From assembly GCF_016862575.1 (NCBI RefSeq), contig NZ_BONF01000033.1:62001-126000 (forward strand): DNA of 64,000 nucleotides, given 5' to 3'. Under the pieces are notes generated by a model. That model was not told where the DNA came from. It saw only the letters and a list, made by a program, of their open reading frames with translations, and searched no databases. Positions 32,841 through 41,574 of this stretch are shown here, piece by piece. A program made the translations under genes and the position numbers. The DNA comes from Catellatospora bangladeshensis (GTDB taxonomy: Bacteria > Actinomycetota > Actinomycetes > Mycobacteriales > Micromonosporaceae). Position 1 is the stretch's first letter, and each line of letters opens with the position of its first letter.

Positions 32841-32905
32841 GCCCGGCCGCGAACCGCCCTGATGAGCGGCCGGGTTCCTACTGACGCCCTGAGGAGGGTT
32901 GTCAC

Positions 32906-34174
32906 ATGCGTACGTCCCTGCGCCGCATGCTGGCTCCGATCATGGTCGCCGGGCTGCTGGCGACCGCGGCCTGCGGCTCCGAGGAGCAGCCGGCCGGCAA
33001 CGAGAAGATCACTTTGAACGTCGCGCTGTTCGGCGACTTCGGCTTCAAGCCGCTGTACGAGGAGTACCAGAAGGCGCACCCGAACATCACGATCAAGGAG
33101 CGGATCTCCGACTACGCCGCGCATCACCAGAGCCTGATCTCGCACCTGGCGACGAACAGCGGCGCGGCCGACATCGAGGCCGTCGAGATCGGCTACCTGT
33201 CCAGCTTCACCGCCACCCCGAACCGCTTCCACAACCTGCTCGACCTGGGCGCCGGGGAGCTGGAGAGCCAGTGGCTGCCGTGGAAGTGGCAGCAGGGCCT
33301 GTCGACCGACAAGAAGACCCTGATCGGGCTCGGCACCGACGTCGGCGGCATGGCCATGTGCTACCGCACCGACCTGTTCCAGGCGGCGGGCCTGCCCACC
33401 GGCCGCGACGAGGTGTCCAAGCTCTGGCCGACGTGGGAGGACTACGTCGCCACGGGCAAGCGCTACAAGGCGGCGGCGCCGAAGTCGTACTTCATGGAGG
33501 CCTCGGGCAACATGTTCCGGGCCATGGTCGAGCAGGCCCCGACCGGCGTGTACGACGACGCGGACAAGCTGATCGTGGACAGCAACGCCGCGGTGAAGAA
33601 GGCGTGGGACCTCACGGTCGACGCGATCGGCTCGGACCAGTCGGCGAAGCTGTCGGCCTGGACGCCGGAGTGGAGCGCGGCGTTCGGCAAGGGCACCTTC
33701 GCCACCATCGTGTGCCCGGCCTGGATGACGGCGTACATCGAGACCAACGCCAAGGACGCGGCGGGCAAGTGGGACGTCGCAGCGGTGCCCGGCGGCGCCG
33801 GCTCGATGGGCGGCTCGCACCTGGCGCTGCCCAAGCAGGGCAAGCACGCCAAGGAGGCGTACGAGCTGATCAAGTGGCTGACCGCCCCGGAGCAGCAGAA
33901 GAAGATCTTCAAGGCGACCGGCAACTTCCCGTCCACCCCGTCGCTCTACACCGACCCGGACCTGACCGGCTTCAGCAAGCCGTTCTTCAACAACGCGCCG
34001 CTCGGCAAGATCTTCACCGCCTCGGCGCAGGCCGTGCAGCCGCAGCACCAGGGCCCGAAGCAGGGCGACGTGTTCAACACCATCGGCGCCGGCCTGGGCC
34101 GCATCGAGCAGGGCAAGCAGTCGCCCGAGGACGCCTGGAAGCAGGTCCTCGCCGACGTCGCCAAGCTCGCCTGA
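32906..34174 (+). CDS. cebE: Cellobiose ABC transporter substrate-binding lipoprotein
   Basis: A 422-aa family 1 sugar-binding protein. The lipoprotein signal ends LLATAAC, with lipidation at C23. The mature part shows LNVALFGDFGFKPLYEEY, KERISDYAAHHQSLISHLAT and TWEDYVATGKRYK, as in CebE-type cello-oligosaccharide receptors. ATG 32906 has GAGGAGGG upstream. First gene of an operon with cebF, cebG and bglC, opposite to cebR; this exact order is the known cellobiose locus of Streptomyces, which supports the substrate. A perfect 15-bp hairpin directly after the stop may raise its expression above that of the permeases. Confidence 0.93.
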   Translation: MRTSLRRMLAPIMVAGLLATAACGSEEQPAGNEKITLNVALFGDFGFKPLYEEYQKAHPNITIKERISDYAAHHQSLISHLATNSGAADIEAVEIGYLSSFTATPNRFHNLLDLGAGELESQWLPWKWQQGLSTDKKTLIGLGTDVGGMAMCYRTDLFQAAGLPTGRDEVSKLWPTWEDYVATGKRYKAAAPKSYFMEASGNMFRAMVEQAPTGVYDDADKLIVDSNAAVKKAWDLTVDAIGSDQSAKLSAWTPEWSAAFGKGTFATIVCPAWMTAYIETNAKDAAGKWDVAAVPGGAGSMGGSHLALPKQGKHAKEAYELIKWLTAPEQQKKIFKATGNFPSTPSLYTDPDLTGFSKPFFNNAPLGKIFTASAQAVQPQHQGPKQGDVFNTIGAGLGRIEQGKQSPEDAWKQVLADVAKLA

Positions 34175-34176
34175 CC

Positions 34177-34214
34177 CACCGGGCCGGCCGGTTCCCTGGC
34201 CGGCCGGCCCGGTG
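34177..34214 (+). terminator. Intercistronic hairpin between cebE and cebF
   Basis: Perfect 15-bp arms CACCGGGCCGGCCGG (34177-34191) and its complement (34200-34214) enclose an 8-nt loop, starting 3 bp after the cebE stop. It lies within the operon, so it probably acts as a partial terminator or as an RNA-stabilising structure, as between malE and malF in enteric bacteria. Confidence 0.75.
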
Positions 34215-34295
34215 CCCTCCGACCGGCCCGCGGCCGGGTGGCGCACCCCGCTGCCCACCCGGTCGCTGGGCGACTCCCATGTGAAGGAGCGCCCG

Positions 34296-35207
34296 GTGCG
34301 CAACTGGCTCTACAAAGCGGACACACAGCTGTCGCCGTACGTCTACATCTCGCCGTTCTTCCTGCTCTTCGCGGTCTTCGGGCTGTTCCCGCTCGGCTAC
34401 ACCGCCTGGGTGTCGCTGCACGACTGGACGCTGCTCTCCGACGAGCACCCGTTCACGGGGCTGGCCAACTACCGCGAGCTGCTGGCCGACCCGTACTTCT
34501 GGAACGCCCTGCGCAACACGATCTCGATCCTGCTGCTGTCCACCGTGCCGCAGCTGATCTTCGCGCTGATCCTGGCGCACCTGGTGAACCGGCGGCTGCG
34601 CGCCAAGACGCTGTGGCGGCTGGGCATGCTGCTGCCGAACGTCACCAGCGTCGTCGCGGTCGTCGTCATCTTCAGCCAGCTCTTCGGCCGCGACTTCGGC
34701 CTGATCAACTGGCTGCTGGACAGCTTCGGCCTGGGCCGCATCGACTGGCAGGCGGGCGTCGCCTCCTCGCACGTGGCCATCGCCGCGATGATCACCTGGC
34801 GCTGGACCGGCTACAACGCGCTGATCTTCCTGGCCGCGATGCAGGCGGTGCCGAAGGAGCTGTACGAGTCGGCGACGCTCGACGGAGCCACCCCCGGGCA
34901 GCAGCTCCGGAAGATCACCATTCCGTCGATCCGGCCCACCATCATCTTCGTGGTCATCGTGTCCACCATCTACGGCCTGCAGGTCTTCGCCGAGCCGCAG
35001 CTGTTCGCCGGGGGCGGGCCCAACGGCATCATGGGCGGCCCGGACCGGCAGTTCCAGACGCTGACGCTCTACATGTACGAGCACGGCTTCAACCGCGGCT
35101 TCGAGTTCGGCTACGCCTCCGCCACCGCCTGGGTGATGTTCGGCCTGATCGTGCTCATCGCCGGCGCCAACTACCTGATCACGCGACGTATCCGGAGCTC
35201 CCGATGA
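34296..35207 (+). CDS. cebF: Cellobiose ABC transporter permease
   Basis: A 303-aa MalF-type permease. Six hydrophobic segments are visible, the first [22 protein letters not shown]. The EAA loop is [20 protein letters not shown] followed by [10 protein letters not shown], the docking site for an MsiK-type shared ATPase; no ATPase is encoded here, as in other ceb loci. The GTG at 34296 is chosen because AAGGAG lies 6 nt before it; the ATG-like start at 34212 would read through the intercistronic hairpin. It overlaps cebG by 4 bp. Confidence 0.92.
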   Translation: MRNWLYKADTQLSPYVYISPFFLLFAVFGLFPLGYTAWVSLHDWTLLSDEHPFTGLANYRELLADPYFWNALRNTISILLLSTVPQLIFALILAHLVNRRLRAKTLWRLGMLLPNVTSVVAVVVIFSQLFGRDFGLINWLLDSFGLGRIDWQAGVASSHVAIAAMITWRWTGYNALIFLAAMQAVPKELYESATLDGATPGQQLRKITIPSIRPTIIFVVIVSTIYGLQVFAEPQLFAGGGPNGIMGGPDRQFQTLTLYMYEHGFNRGFEFGYASATAWVMFGLIVLIAGANYLITRRIRSSR

Positions 35208-36016
35208 CACGACGGCTCGTCTACCTGACGCTCACCGGGATCCTGCTGCTGACCGCCTTCCCGCTGTACTTCAGCTTCGTGGTGGCCAGCCAGGACAACT
35301 CCGCCCTGTCCCAGGTGCCGCCGCCGGTGCTGCCCGGCGAGAACCTGTTCGAGAACATCCGGCGCGTCTTCGAGACCGTGCCGTTCGACCAGGCGCTGCT
35401 CAACTCGGTCATCGTGTCCTCGGCCAACACCGCGTCGGTGGTGCTGTTCTCCACGCTGGCCGGGTTCGCCTTCGCCAAGCTGAGGTTCCGGGGGCGCACG
35501 GCGCTGCTGCTCACCGTGGTCGGCACCATGATGGTGCCCACCCAGCTGGGCATCATCCCGCTGTTCATGCTGATCAACGAGCTGGAGTGGCACGACACGC
35601 TGCTCGCGGTGATCGTGCCGGCGCTGGTCAACGCGTTCGGCGTGTTCTTCATGACGCAGTACCTGTCCGAGGCGCTGCCGACCGAGCTGCTGGAGGCCGG
35701 GCGCATCGACGGCGCCGCCACCCACCGGCTGTTCTGGCACGTGGTGCTGCCGGTGGCCCGGCCCGCCGCGGCCGTGCTCGGCATGCTGACCTTCCTCAAC
35801 GTCTGGAACGACTACCTGTGGCCGCTGGTGGTGCTGGCCTCGCCGGAGAACCAGACCGTGCAGGTGGCGCTGTCCCAGCTGCGGGCCGGTTACGTGCAGG
35901 ACTACTCGCTGGCGCTGACCGGCACGATGCTGGCCACGCTGCCGCTGCTCATCGTGTTCGGCCTGCTCGGCAAGCAGCTCATCGGAGGCATCATGCAGGG
36001 CGCGGTGAAGGGATGA
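35204..36016 (+). CDS. cebG: Cellobiose ABC transporter permease
   Basis: A 270-aa MalG-type permease with six helices, opening [20 protein letters not shown]. The EAA loop is [20 protein letters not shown] followed by [11 protein letters not shown], and [15 protein letters not shown] is the conserved MalG-type segment. The ATG at 35204 overlaps the cebF stop (ATGA), and its own stop overlaps the bglC start. It should pair with CebF in the membrane and be energised by an MsiK-like ATPase encoded elsewhere in the genome. Confidence 0.93.
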   Translation: MTRRLVYLTLTGILLLTAFPLYFSFVVASQDNSALSQVPPPVLPGENLFENIRRVFETVPFDQALLNSVIVSSANTASVVLFSTLAGFAFAKLRFRGRTALLLTVVGTMMVPTQLGIIPLFMLINELEWHDTLLAVIVPALVNAFGVFFMTQYLSEALPTELLEAGRIDGAATHRLFWHVVLPVARPAAAVLGMLTFLNVWNDYLWPLVVLASPENQTVQVALSQLRAGYVQDYSLALTGTMLATLPLLIVFGLLGKQLIGGIMQGAVKG

Positions 36017-37413
36017 CCATGAAACAGATCGCTGAGGAGACCACCCAGGCGGCGCCGCTGCGCTTCCCGGAGGGGTTCCGGTGGGGCGCGGCGACGGCGG
36101 CGTACCAGATCGAGGGCGCGGCCACCGAGGACGGGCGCGGACCGTCCATCTGGGACGGCTTCGCGCGGCGGCCCGGCCGGGTGCACGGGGGCCACACCGG
36201 GGACGTCGCCTGCGACCACTACCGGCGTTACCGCGAGGACGTCGGCCTGATGCGCGAGCTGGGCATCGGCACGTACCGCTTCTCGATCGCCTGGCCGCGG
36301 GTCAAGCCGGACGGCACCGGCCCCGTCAACACCCGCGGCCTGGACTTCTACGACCGCCTGGTGGACGAGCTGCTCGCGGCCGGCATCGAGCCGATGGCCA
36401 CCCTCTACCACTGGGACCTGCCGCTGGCGCTGGAGCACGGCGGCCGTGACGGGTGGGGCAACCGCGACACCGCGGCCTACTTCGCGGATTACGCCGCGGT
36501 GACCGCGGCCCGGCTGGGCGACCGCATCGGCACCTGGACCACCCTGAACGAGCCCTGGTGCGCCGCGTTCCTCGGCTACGCCAGCGGCGACCACGCGCCC
36601 GGCCGCACGGACAACCGCACCGCCTTCCGCGCCGCACACCACCTGATGCTCGGACACGGCCTGGCCGCCCAGGCGCTGCGCGCGGCCGGGGTGCGCGAGC
36701 TGTCGCTCACCCTCAACCTGGCCCGGATCAGCCCCGCCGACCCCGCCGACCCGCACGACCGCGCCGCGGCGCGCCACGTCGACGGCGTACTGAACCGGAT
36801 CTTCCTCGACCCGGCCCTGCGCGGGGAGTATCCGGCCGACATGCTCGCCCTCTTCGACCGTTTCGGCGCCACCGACGCGATCCACGACGGCGACCTGCCG
36901 ACCATCGCCACCCCGATCGACCTGCTGGGCATCAACTACTACCAGCCCGCCCTGGTCAAAGCCCAGATCGGCGCCCCGGCAACGCCGATGTACCCCGGCA
37001 CCGAGGGCGTCGCCTTCCTGCCCCTACCCGGCCCGGTCACCTACATGGGCTGGCACATCGACCCCACGGGCCTCTCCGACCTGCTGCTCCGCCTGTCGCA
37101 CGACTACCCCGGCACCCCGCTGATGGTCACCGAGAACGGCGCCGCCTACTACGACGAACCCGACGGCGACCGCGTAGCCGACCCCGACCGCATCGCCTAC
37201 CTCGACGGCCACCTCCGCGCCGTCCACGCGGCCCTCACCGCCGGCGCCGACGTCCGCGGCTACCTGGCCTGGTCGTTCCTCGACAACTTCGAGTGGGCCT
37301 TCGGCTACGACAAGCGCTTCGGCCTCGTCTACGTCGACTACCCCACCCAGCGCCGTATCCCCAAGGACTCCGCCCTCTGGTACCGCACCCTGACCCGCAC
37401 CAACACCCTCTGA
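36013..37413 (+). CDS. bglC: GH1 beta-glucosidase
   Basis: A 466-aa intracellular beta-glucosidase that splits imported cellobiose to glucose. GH1 signatures: [20 protein letters not shown] (residues 22-41, the family N-terminal signature), acid/base E180 in TLNEPW and nucleophile E374 in [23 protein letters not shown] completes the +1 subsite region. The ATG at 36013 overlaps the cebG stop; a second in-frame ATG at 36019 is possible. No signal peptide is present, which fits cytosolic action after uptake. It is the last gene of the ceb operon and is followed by a GATC-type palindrome. Confidence 0.95.
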   Translation: MTMKQIAEETTQAAPLRFPEGFRWGAATAAYQIEGAATEDGRGPSIWDGFARRPGRVHGGHTGDVACDHYRRYREDVGLMRELGIGTYRFSIAWPRVKPDGTGPVNTRGLDFYDRLVDELLAAGIEPMATLYHWDLPLALEHGGRDGWGNRDTAAYFADYAAVTAARLGDRIGTWTTLNEPWCAAFLGYASGDHAPGRTDNRTAFRAAHHLMLGHGLAAQALRAAGVRELSLTLNLARISPADPADPHDRAAARHVDGVLNRIFLDPALRGEYPADMLALFDRFGATDAIHDGDLPTIATPIDLLGINYYQPALVKAQIGAPATPMYPGTEGVAFLPLPGPVTYMGWHIDPTGLSDLLLRLSHDYPGTPLMVTENGAAYYDEPDGDRVADPDRIAYLDGHLRAVHAALTAGADVRGYLAWSFLDNFEWAFGYDKRFGLVYVDYPTQRRIPKDSALWYRTLTRTNTL

Positions 37414-37432
37414 CCCGGCCCTCTCTCAAGTG

Positions 37433-37507
37433 CGTCGATCTTGCGTGAACTGTGGGTGCGACACGCCTTTTTCGGGCATATCCCTAACAGTTCGCGCAAG
37501 ATCGACG
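37433..37507. repeat. GATC-type intergenic palindrome (GCGACAC core), copy c
   Basis: Arms of 21 bp (37433-37453 and 37487-37507) pair with one mismatch. The spacer holds GCGACACGC (37458-37466) and CATATCCCTAAC. It is the same element as 15359-15425 in opposite orientation. It lies between the convergent stops of bglC and the protease gene, where it could serve as a two-way terminator. Confidence 0.8.
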
Positions 37508-37521
37508 CGATCATGAGGGGG

Positions 37522-38520
37522 TCAGTACACGGAGACGCCGTACTTGGTCAGGGCTTCTACGACGGGCTGGAAATAGGTGATGCCGCCGGTGCGGCAGTTG
37601 CCGGAGCCGCCGGAGGTGAGGCCGAGCGCGGTGCTGCCGGAGTAGAGCGGGCCGCCGCTGTCGCCGCCCTCGGCGCAGATGTCGGTGCGGATCATGCCCT
37701 TGACCGTGCCCTCGGCGTAGTGGACGGTGGCGTTGAGGCCGGTCACCGTGCCGGTCTTGGTGCCGGTGGTGCTGCCGCGGCGGGTGGCCGACTGGCCGAC
37801 GACCGGGTTGGCGGCGGAGGAGAAGCCGCCGGTCTTGGTGACCGACGTGTTGGTGTAGCGCACGATGCCGTAGTCGTTGCCGGGGAAGCTGGTGCCGGTC
37901 CGGTCGCCGAGCTTGGTGCTGTGCGTCGAGTTGGAGAACCACTCGGTGGCCAGGTCGGTGCAGTGCCCGGCGGTGAGGAAGTAGTACGTGCTGCCGCTGC
38001 GGACGTTGAAGCCGAGCGAGCAGCGGTAGCCGCCGCCGTAGATCGCGTCGCCCGCGCCGATGGTCGGGGTGAGCCTGCCCTCGACCTGCTGGAGGCGGGC
38101 GGCGCCGCCGGAGCGGGCCACGGCCTGCGCGAGTCCGGTGTAGCGGGCGCCGGTGACCGTGCTGTCCACGTCCACGACGATCTGGTTGGTGACCGGGTCG
38201 ATCGACCAGGCCGTGCCGACGACGCCGCGGTCCAGCGCTGCCATCAGGCGGTCGAGCTGCCGCGCGCTGCGGCTGACCAGGCGCGGCTGCGCCCCGGTGG
38301 CGCGTACCGCGTCGGCGGCGGCGGCGTCGGTGACGTTGACGACGGTGCGCCCGGCGGCGTCCACGTAGCTGCCCGCGGTGCGGTCGTCGCCCAGGGACGC
38401 GGCGATCGAGACGCCGTCCATCCCGGACGGTGCCGCCTGCGCGGGTGCGGTGATGCCGGCGAGACCGGCCGCCACGGTGGCAGCGGTGGTGATCGCCAGG
38501 ACCAATCTGGTGGCCTTCAC
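37522..38520 (-). CDS. Secreted S1 serine protease (streptogrisin/alpha-lytic type) with propeptide
   Basis: A 332-aa preproprotease. It starts at a GTG (complement of 38518-38520) with GGGGAGGA upstream. Signal peptide about residues 1-30 (ending PAQAA), propeptide about 31-153, mature protease from about 154 ([20 protein letters not shown]). The catalytic triad is H186 in TAGHC, D216 in NDYGIVRY and S288 in GGDSGGPLY. Cysteines near 167/187 and 282/309 would form the two usual disulfides. Streptogrisin-like enzymes are exported and mature by self-cleavage. The substrate pocket sequence SGGSGNC is seen but specificity is not assigned. Confidence 0.94.
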   Translation of the reverse strand: MKATRLVLAITTAATVAAGLAGITAPAQAAPSGMDGVSIAASLGDDRTAGSYVDAAGRTVVNVTDAAAADAVRATGAQPRLVSRSARQLDRLMAALDRGVVGTAWSIDPVTNQIVVDVDSTVTGARYTGLAQAVARSGGAARLQQVEGRLTPTIGAGDAIYGGGYRCSLGFNVRSGSTYYFLTAGHCTDLATEWFSNSTHSTKLGDRTGTSFPGNDYGIVRYTNTSVTKTGGFSSAANPVVGQSATRRGSTTGTKTGTVTGLNATVHYAEGTVKGMIRTDICAEGGDSGGPLYSGSTALGLTSGGSGNCRTGGITYFQPVVEALTKYGVSVY

Positions 38521-38681
38521 ATGTCCTCCCCTGATGAGGCCGCCCGGTGGGGCGGCGCCTACATCGATTGATGGACATGGTTTCAAGCCGTTTATGTGCT
38601 GATCAACGACCTTTCGGCGGGTATGCCGTCACGCCGCCCACGACATGGCACGTGTCACGGGCGGTGTGGCCGGGTCCGCGG

Positions 38682-39236
38682 TCAGGCGCTCGGCGCCTCG
38701 AAGATGAGGCAGGTCGACGTCGCATGCGCGAGCAGGCGGCCCTGCTCGTCGGTGAGCTGTGCCTGGGCCAGCGCGGTGCGGCGGCCCCGGGAGATGACCG
38801 TGCCCTCGCAGCGCAGCATGCCGGAGCCGACGGTGACCGGGCGCAGGAACTTCGTGGTCAGGTCCAGCGACGTGTAGCCCGTGCCGGCGGGCAGCGTGGT
38901 GTGCACCGCGCATGCCGCGGCCGTGTCCAGCAGCGTGGCCAGGATCCCGCCGTGCACCCCGCCCAGCGGGTTGTAGTGGAACTCCTGGGCGCGCATGGTC
39001 ACCACGACTCGGCCCTCCTCGGCCTGCACGCTGTCCATGCCGAGCAGGTGCATCACCGGCGGGGCGGGCAGCTCGCCGCGGCCCATCGCGTGCAGCAGCT
39101 CCAGACCGGTCATGGTGCCCAGCGCGGCGGCGTTGCGGAGCGGGTCGGACCAGCTGAAGGTGCGGGTGCGCGCCGCGTCCGCCACGGCGCCGGCCGGGGA
39201 CTCGGGTGCGGTCGGCTCGGTCTGGGTCTGCGTCAT
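38682..39236 (-). CDS. Hotdog-fold PaaI-type thioesterase
   Basis: A 184-aa acyl-CoA thioesterase candidate. The core motif is HYNPLGGVHGGILATLLDTAAACAVHTTLP (about residues 87-116), where GGxHGG-type loop and the following Asp define PaaI/DUF4442 hotdog enzymes. SLDLTTKFLRPVTVG and ALAQAQLTDEQGRLLAHATSTCLI follow. The first 30 residues are Thr/Pro/Ala-rich and non-conserved. The start chosen is the ATG complementary to 39234-39236; the longer form to 39272 overlaps the operator region. It diverges from an HxlR regulator gene 55 bp away, which likely controls it. Confidence 0.87.
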   Translation of the reverse strand: MTQTQTEPTAPESPAGAVADAARTRTFSWSDPLRNAAALGTMTGLELLHAMGRGELPAPPVMHLLGMDSVQAEEGRVVVTMRAQEFHYNPLGGVHGGILATLLDTAAACAVHTTLPAGTGYTSLDLTTKFLRPVTVGSGMLRCEGTVISRGRRTALAQAQLTDEQGRLLAHATSTCLIFEAPSA

Positions 39237-39262
39237 GGACTCAGCCTGGCAGCGGTTTGCTG

Positions 39263-39279
39263 AGTCTGTCAACGAGACT
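39263..39279. promoter_or_regulatory. HxlR-type operator candidate AGTCT-N7-AGACT
   Basis: An inverted repeat of 5-bp arms in the 55-bp space between the divergent thioesterase and hxlR genes. Its place and size suit a winged-helix dimer, but the arms are short. Confidence 0.4.
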
Positions 39280-39291
39280 TAGCCTGGAGTA

Positions 39292-39780
39292 GTGAGACCT
39301 ACCGCACTCGACTGGTCGACCGAGAACTGCACCGTCGCCCGCGCGATGGAGGTGCTCGGCGAGCGCTGGACCCTGGTCGTGCTGCGGGAGGTGTTCAACG
39401 GCATCCGCCGCTTCGAGGAGATGCGCGAGCACAGCGGCATCCCGCGCCAGGTCCTCACCAACCGCCTGCACATGCTCGTCGAGCAGGGTGTGCTCCGGCG
39501 CGTGCCCTACCGGGAGCCCGGCGAACGCGAGCGCCACGAGTACCGGCTCACCGAGAAGGGCTTCGACCTCTACCCGGTGCTCGTCGCGGTCCGCGAGTGG
39601 GGCGACCGCTACCTCGCCGACCCCGCCGGCCCGCCCGTGGACATGGTGCACCGGGACTGCGGCTCGCCCGTACACACCCACCTGACCTGCGCCGAAGGCC
39701 ACGAGATCGGCTCACCTCGCGAGGTAGCCACCCGCCCCGGCCCCGGCGCCGTCCCCTCGAAAGGAAGGGCACCTTCTTAA
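39292..39780 (+). CDS. HxlR family transcriptional regulator with repeat-encoded tail
   Basis: A 162-aa winged-helix regulator. It opens LDWSTENCTVARAMEVLGERWTLVVLREV, the HxlR start in which the cysteine (residue 13) may sense redox or electrophiles. FNGIRRFEEMREHSGIPRQVLTNRL is the recognition region. The conserved domain ends near residue 115; after it come a region with two further cysteines (HRDCGSPVH, LTCAEGHE) and a Pro-rich tail. The final KGRAPS and the stop are supplied by repeat copy 8. GTG start at 39292. It diverges from the thioesterase gene. Confidence 0.88.
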   Translation: MRPTALDWSTENCTVARAMEVLGERWTLVVLREVFNGIRRFEEMREHSGIPRQVLTNRLHMLVEQGVLRRVPYREPGERERHEYRLTEKGFDLYPVLVAVREWGDRYLADPAGPPVDMVHRDCGSPVHTHLTCAEGHEIGSPREVATRPGPGAVPSKGRAPS

Positions 39781-39813
39781 CGCTATGCGTAGAGGAAGGG
39801 CACCTTCTTAACG
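39760..39813 (+). repeat. 53-bp double-hairpin repeat, copy 8 (partly coding)
   Basis: The first unit encodes the last residues and TAA stop of the HxlR gene. The second unit repeats GGAAGGGCACCTTCTTAACG in the same loop orientation, so like copies 4 and 7 it makes two small hairpins. The spacer is CGCTATGCGTAGA. Confidence 0.88.
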
Positions 39814-39866
39814 TCTCCCGGATACCGGGTCGCCGCGGTGGACCGAAGCTGGCAGCATGGCGGCAC

Positions 39867-40814
39867 GTGGAGCGAGTGCTGATCCTGCCGCCGAGAGTGA
39901 CCGAGACCGGGCTCGCGTACGCCGACGCCGCCCGCCGTCGCGGCATGCGCGTCGAGACCGTGCACGGCTGGCGGCTGCCGGAGCACCTGGTCGGGCACCC
40001 CGGCGCGCACCTCTACGCCGGGCCGCTGTTCGCCGACGCCGTCGGCGCCGAGCTGGGGATAGGGCTGCTCGAACCGGACCCGGACTGGCTCGCCCGACTC
40101 CCTTGGGAGCTGACCCGGCGCGTCGTCGTGTTCACCACCCTGGCGCGGGCGCGCGAGCTGGACCGGCCCGCGTTCGTGAAGCCGCCGGACGACAAGAGCT
40201 TCCCGGCGCGGGTGTATCCGTCGGGCGCGGCGCTGCCGGGTCTCGACGTGCTGGACGGTGACACTCCGGTGCTGGTCAGCGACGTGGTGGAGTTCCAGGC
40301 CGAGTTCCGCTGCTTCGTCGCCGCGGGTGAGGTGCGGGCGGTCAGCCGGTACGCCGTCGGCGGCGAGCTGGACGTGGCGCCGGCCGGCGCCGACCCGCGT
40401 AGCGCGGATGCGGCGGCATTCGCCGGGCTGGCTTTTGCGAGTGGCCTTGCCGTGGCGCGGCCGGCCTGCCTCGGCACGACCGCAGCCGCGGCCACCGCAG
40501 GCGGGCCGGACGGCGCGGGCGGGCCGGGCGGTGCGAACGGGCGGGGCGCCGTGAACGGTGGCGAACGGCTCGGGGACGTCGGCCGGTCGGGGTTGCCGAG
40601 TGCGGTGGTGGTCGACGTCGGGCTGATCGCCGATCCGGGGAGCGGGCGTCCGGAGTGGGCGGTCATCGAGGCCAACGCGGCCTGGGCCAGCGGCCACTAC
40701 GCGGCCGACGCCGACGCCGCGCTGGACGTGGCGCTGCGCTCGGCGATGCCGCGTGCGGAGATCGCGCCCGCGGATGTGCCGTACCTGCGCAATCTGCCGA
40801 CTGTGGTGCGCTGA
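39867..40814 (+). CDS. ATP-grasp domain protein (DUF4343-like)
   Basis: A 315-aa protein with weak but recognisable ATP-grasp features: FVKPPDDKSFPARVY (about residues 103-117, with the ATP-binding lysine), VLVSDVVEFQAEFRCFVAAGEVRAVSRYAV (about 132-161), and WAVIEANAAWASGHYAAD near the C-terminus with the E-x-N metal-binding pattern. Between these lies a Gly/Ala-rich insertion (about 208-235, GGPDGAGGPGGANGRG). Family members ligate a carboxylate to an amine or thiol; no partner is identified. The GTG at 39867 has no strong ribosome site, so GTG 39876 is possible. It converges on a lipoprotein gene 2 bp away. Confidence 0.75.
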   Translation: MERVLILPPRVTETGLAYADAARRRGMRVETVHGWRLPEHLVGHPGAHLYAGPLFADAVGAELGIGLLEPDPDWLARLPWELTRRVVVFTTLARARELDRPAFVKPPDDKSFPARVYPSGAALPGLDVLDGDTPVLVSDVVEFQAEFRCFVAAGEVRAVSRYAVGGELDVAPAGADPRSADAAAFAGLAFASGLAVARPACLGTTAAAATAGGPDGAGGPGGANGRGAVNGGERLGDVGRSGLPSAVVVDVGLIADPGSGRPEWAVIEANAAWASGHYAADADAALDVALRSAMPRAEIAPADVPYLRNLPTVVR

Positions 40815-40816
40815 CC

Positions 40817-41440
40817 TCAGCCGAGCCGGGACGGGCTGGGGGAGGCGGGGCCGCCGTTCTCGATGACGCCCAGGCAGATGGTCATGTTGGCGACGGCCAT
40901 CGCGGGCAGGACCGTCGCGGCCTCGCGCACCATGACGGATACCTGGAGGTAACGCGGGTTGCCCCGGAAATGGCGGCTCTCCAGCTTCGGCAGGGTGGCC
41001 CGGTAGAGGCCGCTCGCGGGGTCGAACCGCAGCTGCGCCTCGCCCTCGTAGCCGGTGCCGCCGAACAGGACGTACTGGGCGACGACCTTGACCGTCGCGT
41101 TGGACCCGTCGCGGTTGGTGACCTTCGTGGACACCGTGAACGCGGTGGGCAAGGGCAGCCCGCCGGCGCAGCGCGGGTCGTTGAACTCGCCGGGCGAGAC
41201 CACCACGGTGCCGATGATCGGCCCGAGCGCGGCGGACGGTGTCGGTGACGTGCTCGCGGCCGGGGTCGGGGCCGCGGTCGTGGTCGGACGCGGCGACGGC
41301 GGGATGGCGACGGTCGGCGGGACGGGCTGGGCGGTGCTCGGGTCGTGCTGCCACGAGTCCCCGACGCCGATGCATCCCTGCAGGCTGAGCATGGTCGCGA
41401 TCGCGAGCGCCCCGGCCGACAGCGCGCGGATGGTGATCAC
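40817..41440 (-). CDS. Hypothetical lipoprotein
   Basis: A 207-aa exported protein. The lipobox ends MLSLQGC, with lipidation at C23. A Thr/Pro/Ala-rich linker of about 45 residues (PVPPTVAIPPSPRPTTTAAP onward) holds the following domain away from the membrane. The C-terminal domain (about 75-200) begins IIGTVVVSPGEFNDPRCAGG and has alternating strand-like segments (TVKVVAQYVLFGG, YLQVSVMVREAATVL). I recognise no family. It overlaps nothing and converges on the ATP-grasp gene. Confidence 0.72.
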   Translation of the reverse strand: MITIRALSAGALAIATMLSLQGCIGVGDSWQHDPSTAQPVPPTVAIPPSPRPTTTAAPTPAASTSPTPSAALGPIIGTVVVSPGEFNDPRCAGGLPLPTAFTVSTKVTNRDGSNATVKVVAQYVLFGGTGYEGEAQLRFDPASGLYRATLPKLESRHFRGNPRYLQVSVMVREAATVLPAMAVANMTICLGVIENGGPASPSPSRLG

Positions 41441-41519
41441 CCGCGACAGCTTAGCGGCGCTGGCCCCCTCCCGCGGCCCTCCGCCCGCCCTCTCGCGCGT
41501 CGCCGCAGCGAGAGCCGTC

Positions 41520-41574
41520 GATCATGAAGTTAGGGGAGCGACACGCCGTCGAACACGCCCATAAGTTCATGATC
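41520..41574. repeat. GATC-type intergenic palindrome (GCGACAC core), copy d
   Basis: Arms 41520-41532 (GATCATGAAGTTA) and 41562-41574 match at 12 of 13 positions. GCGACACGCC lies at 41538-41547. The right arm includes the first two bases of the complement of the LysR stop codon. Located between the LysR stop and the lipoprotein start (both minus strand), it may terminate the LysR transcript. Confidence 0.65.
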
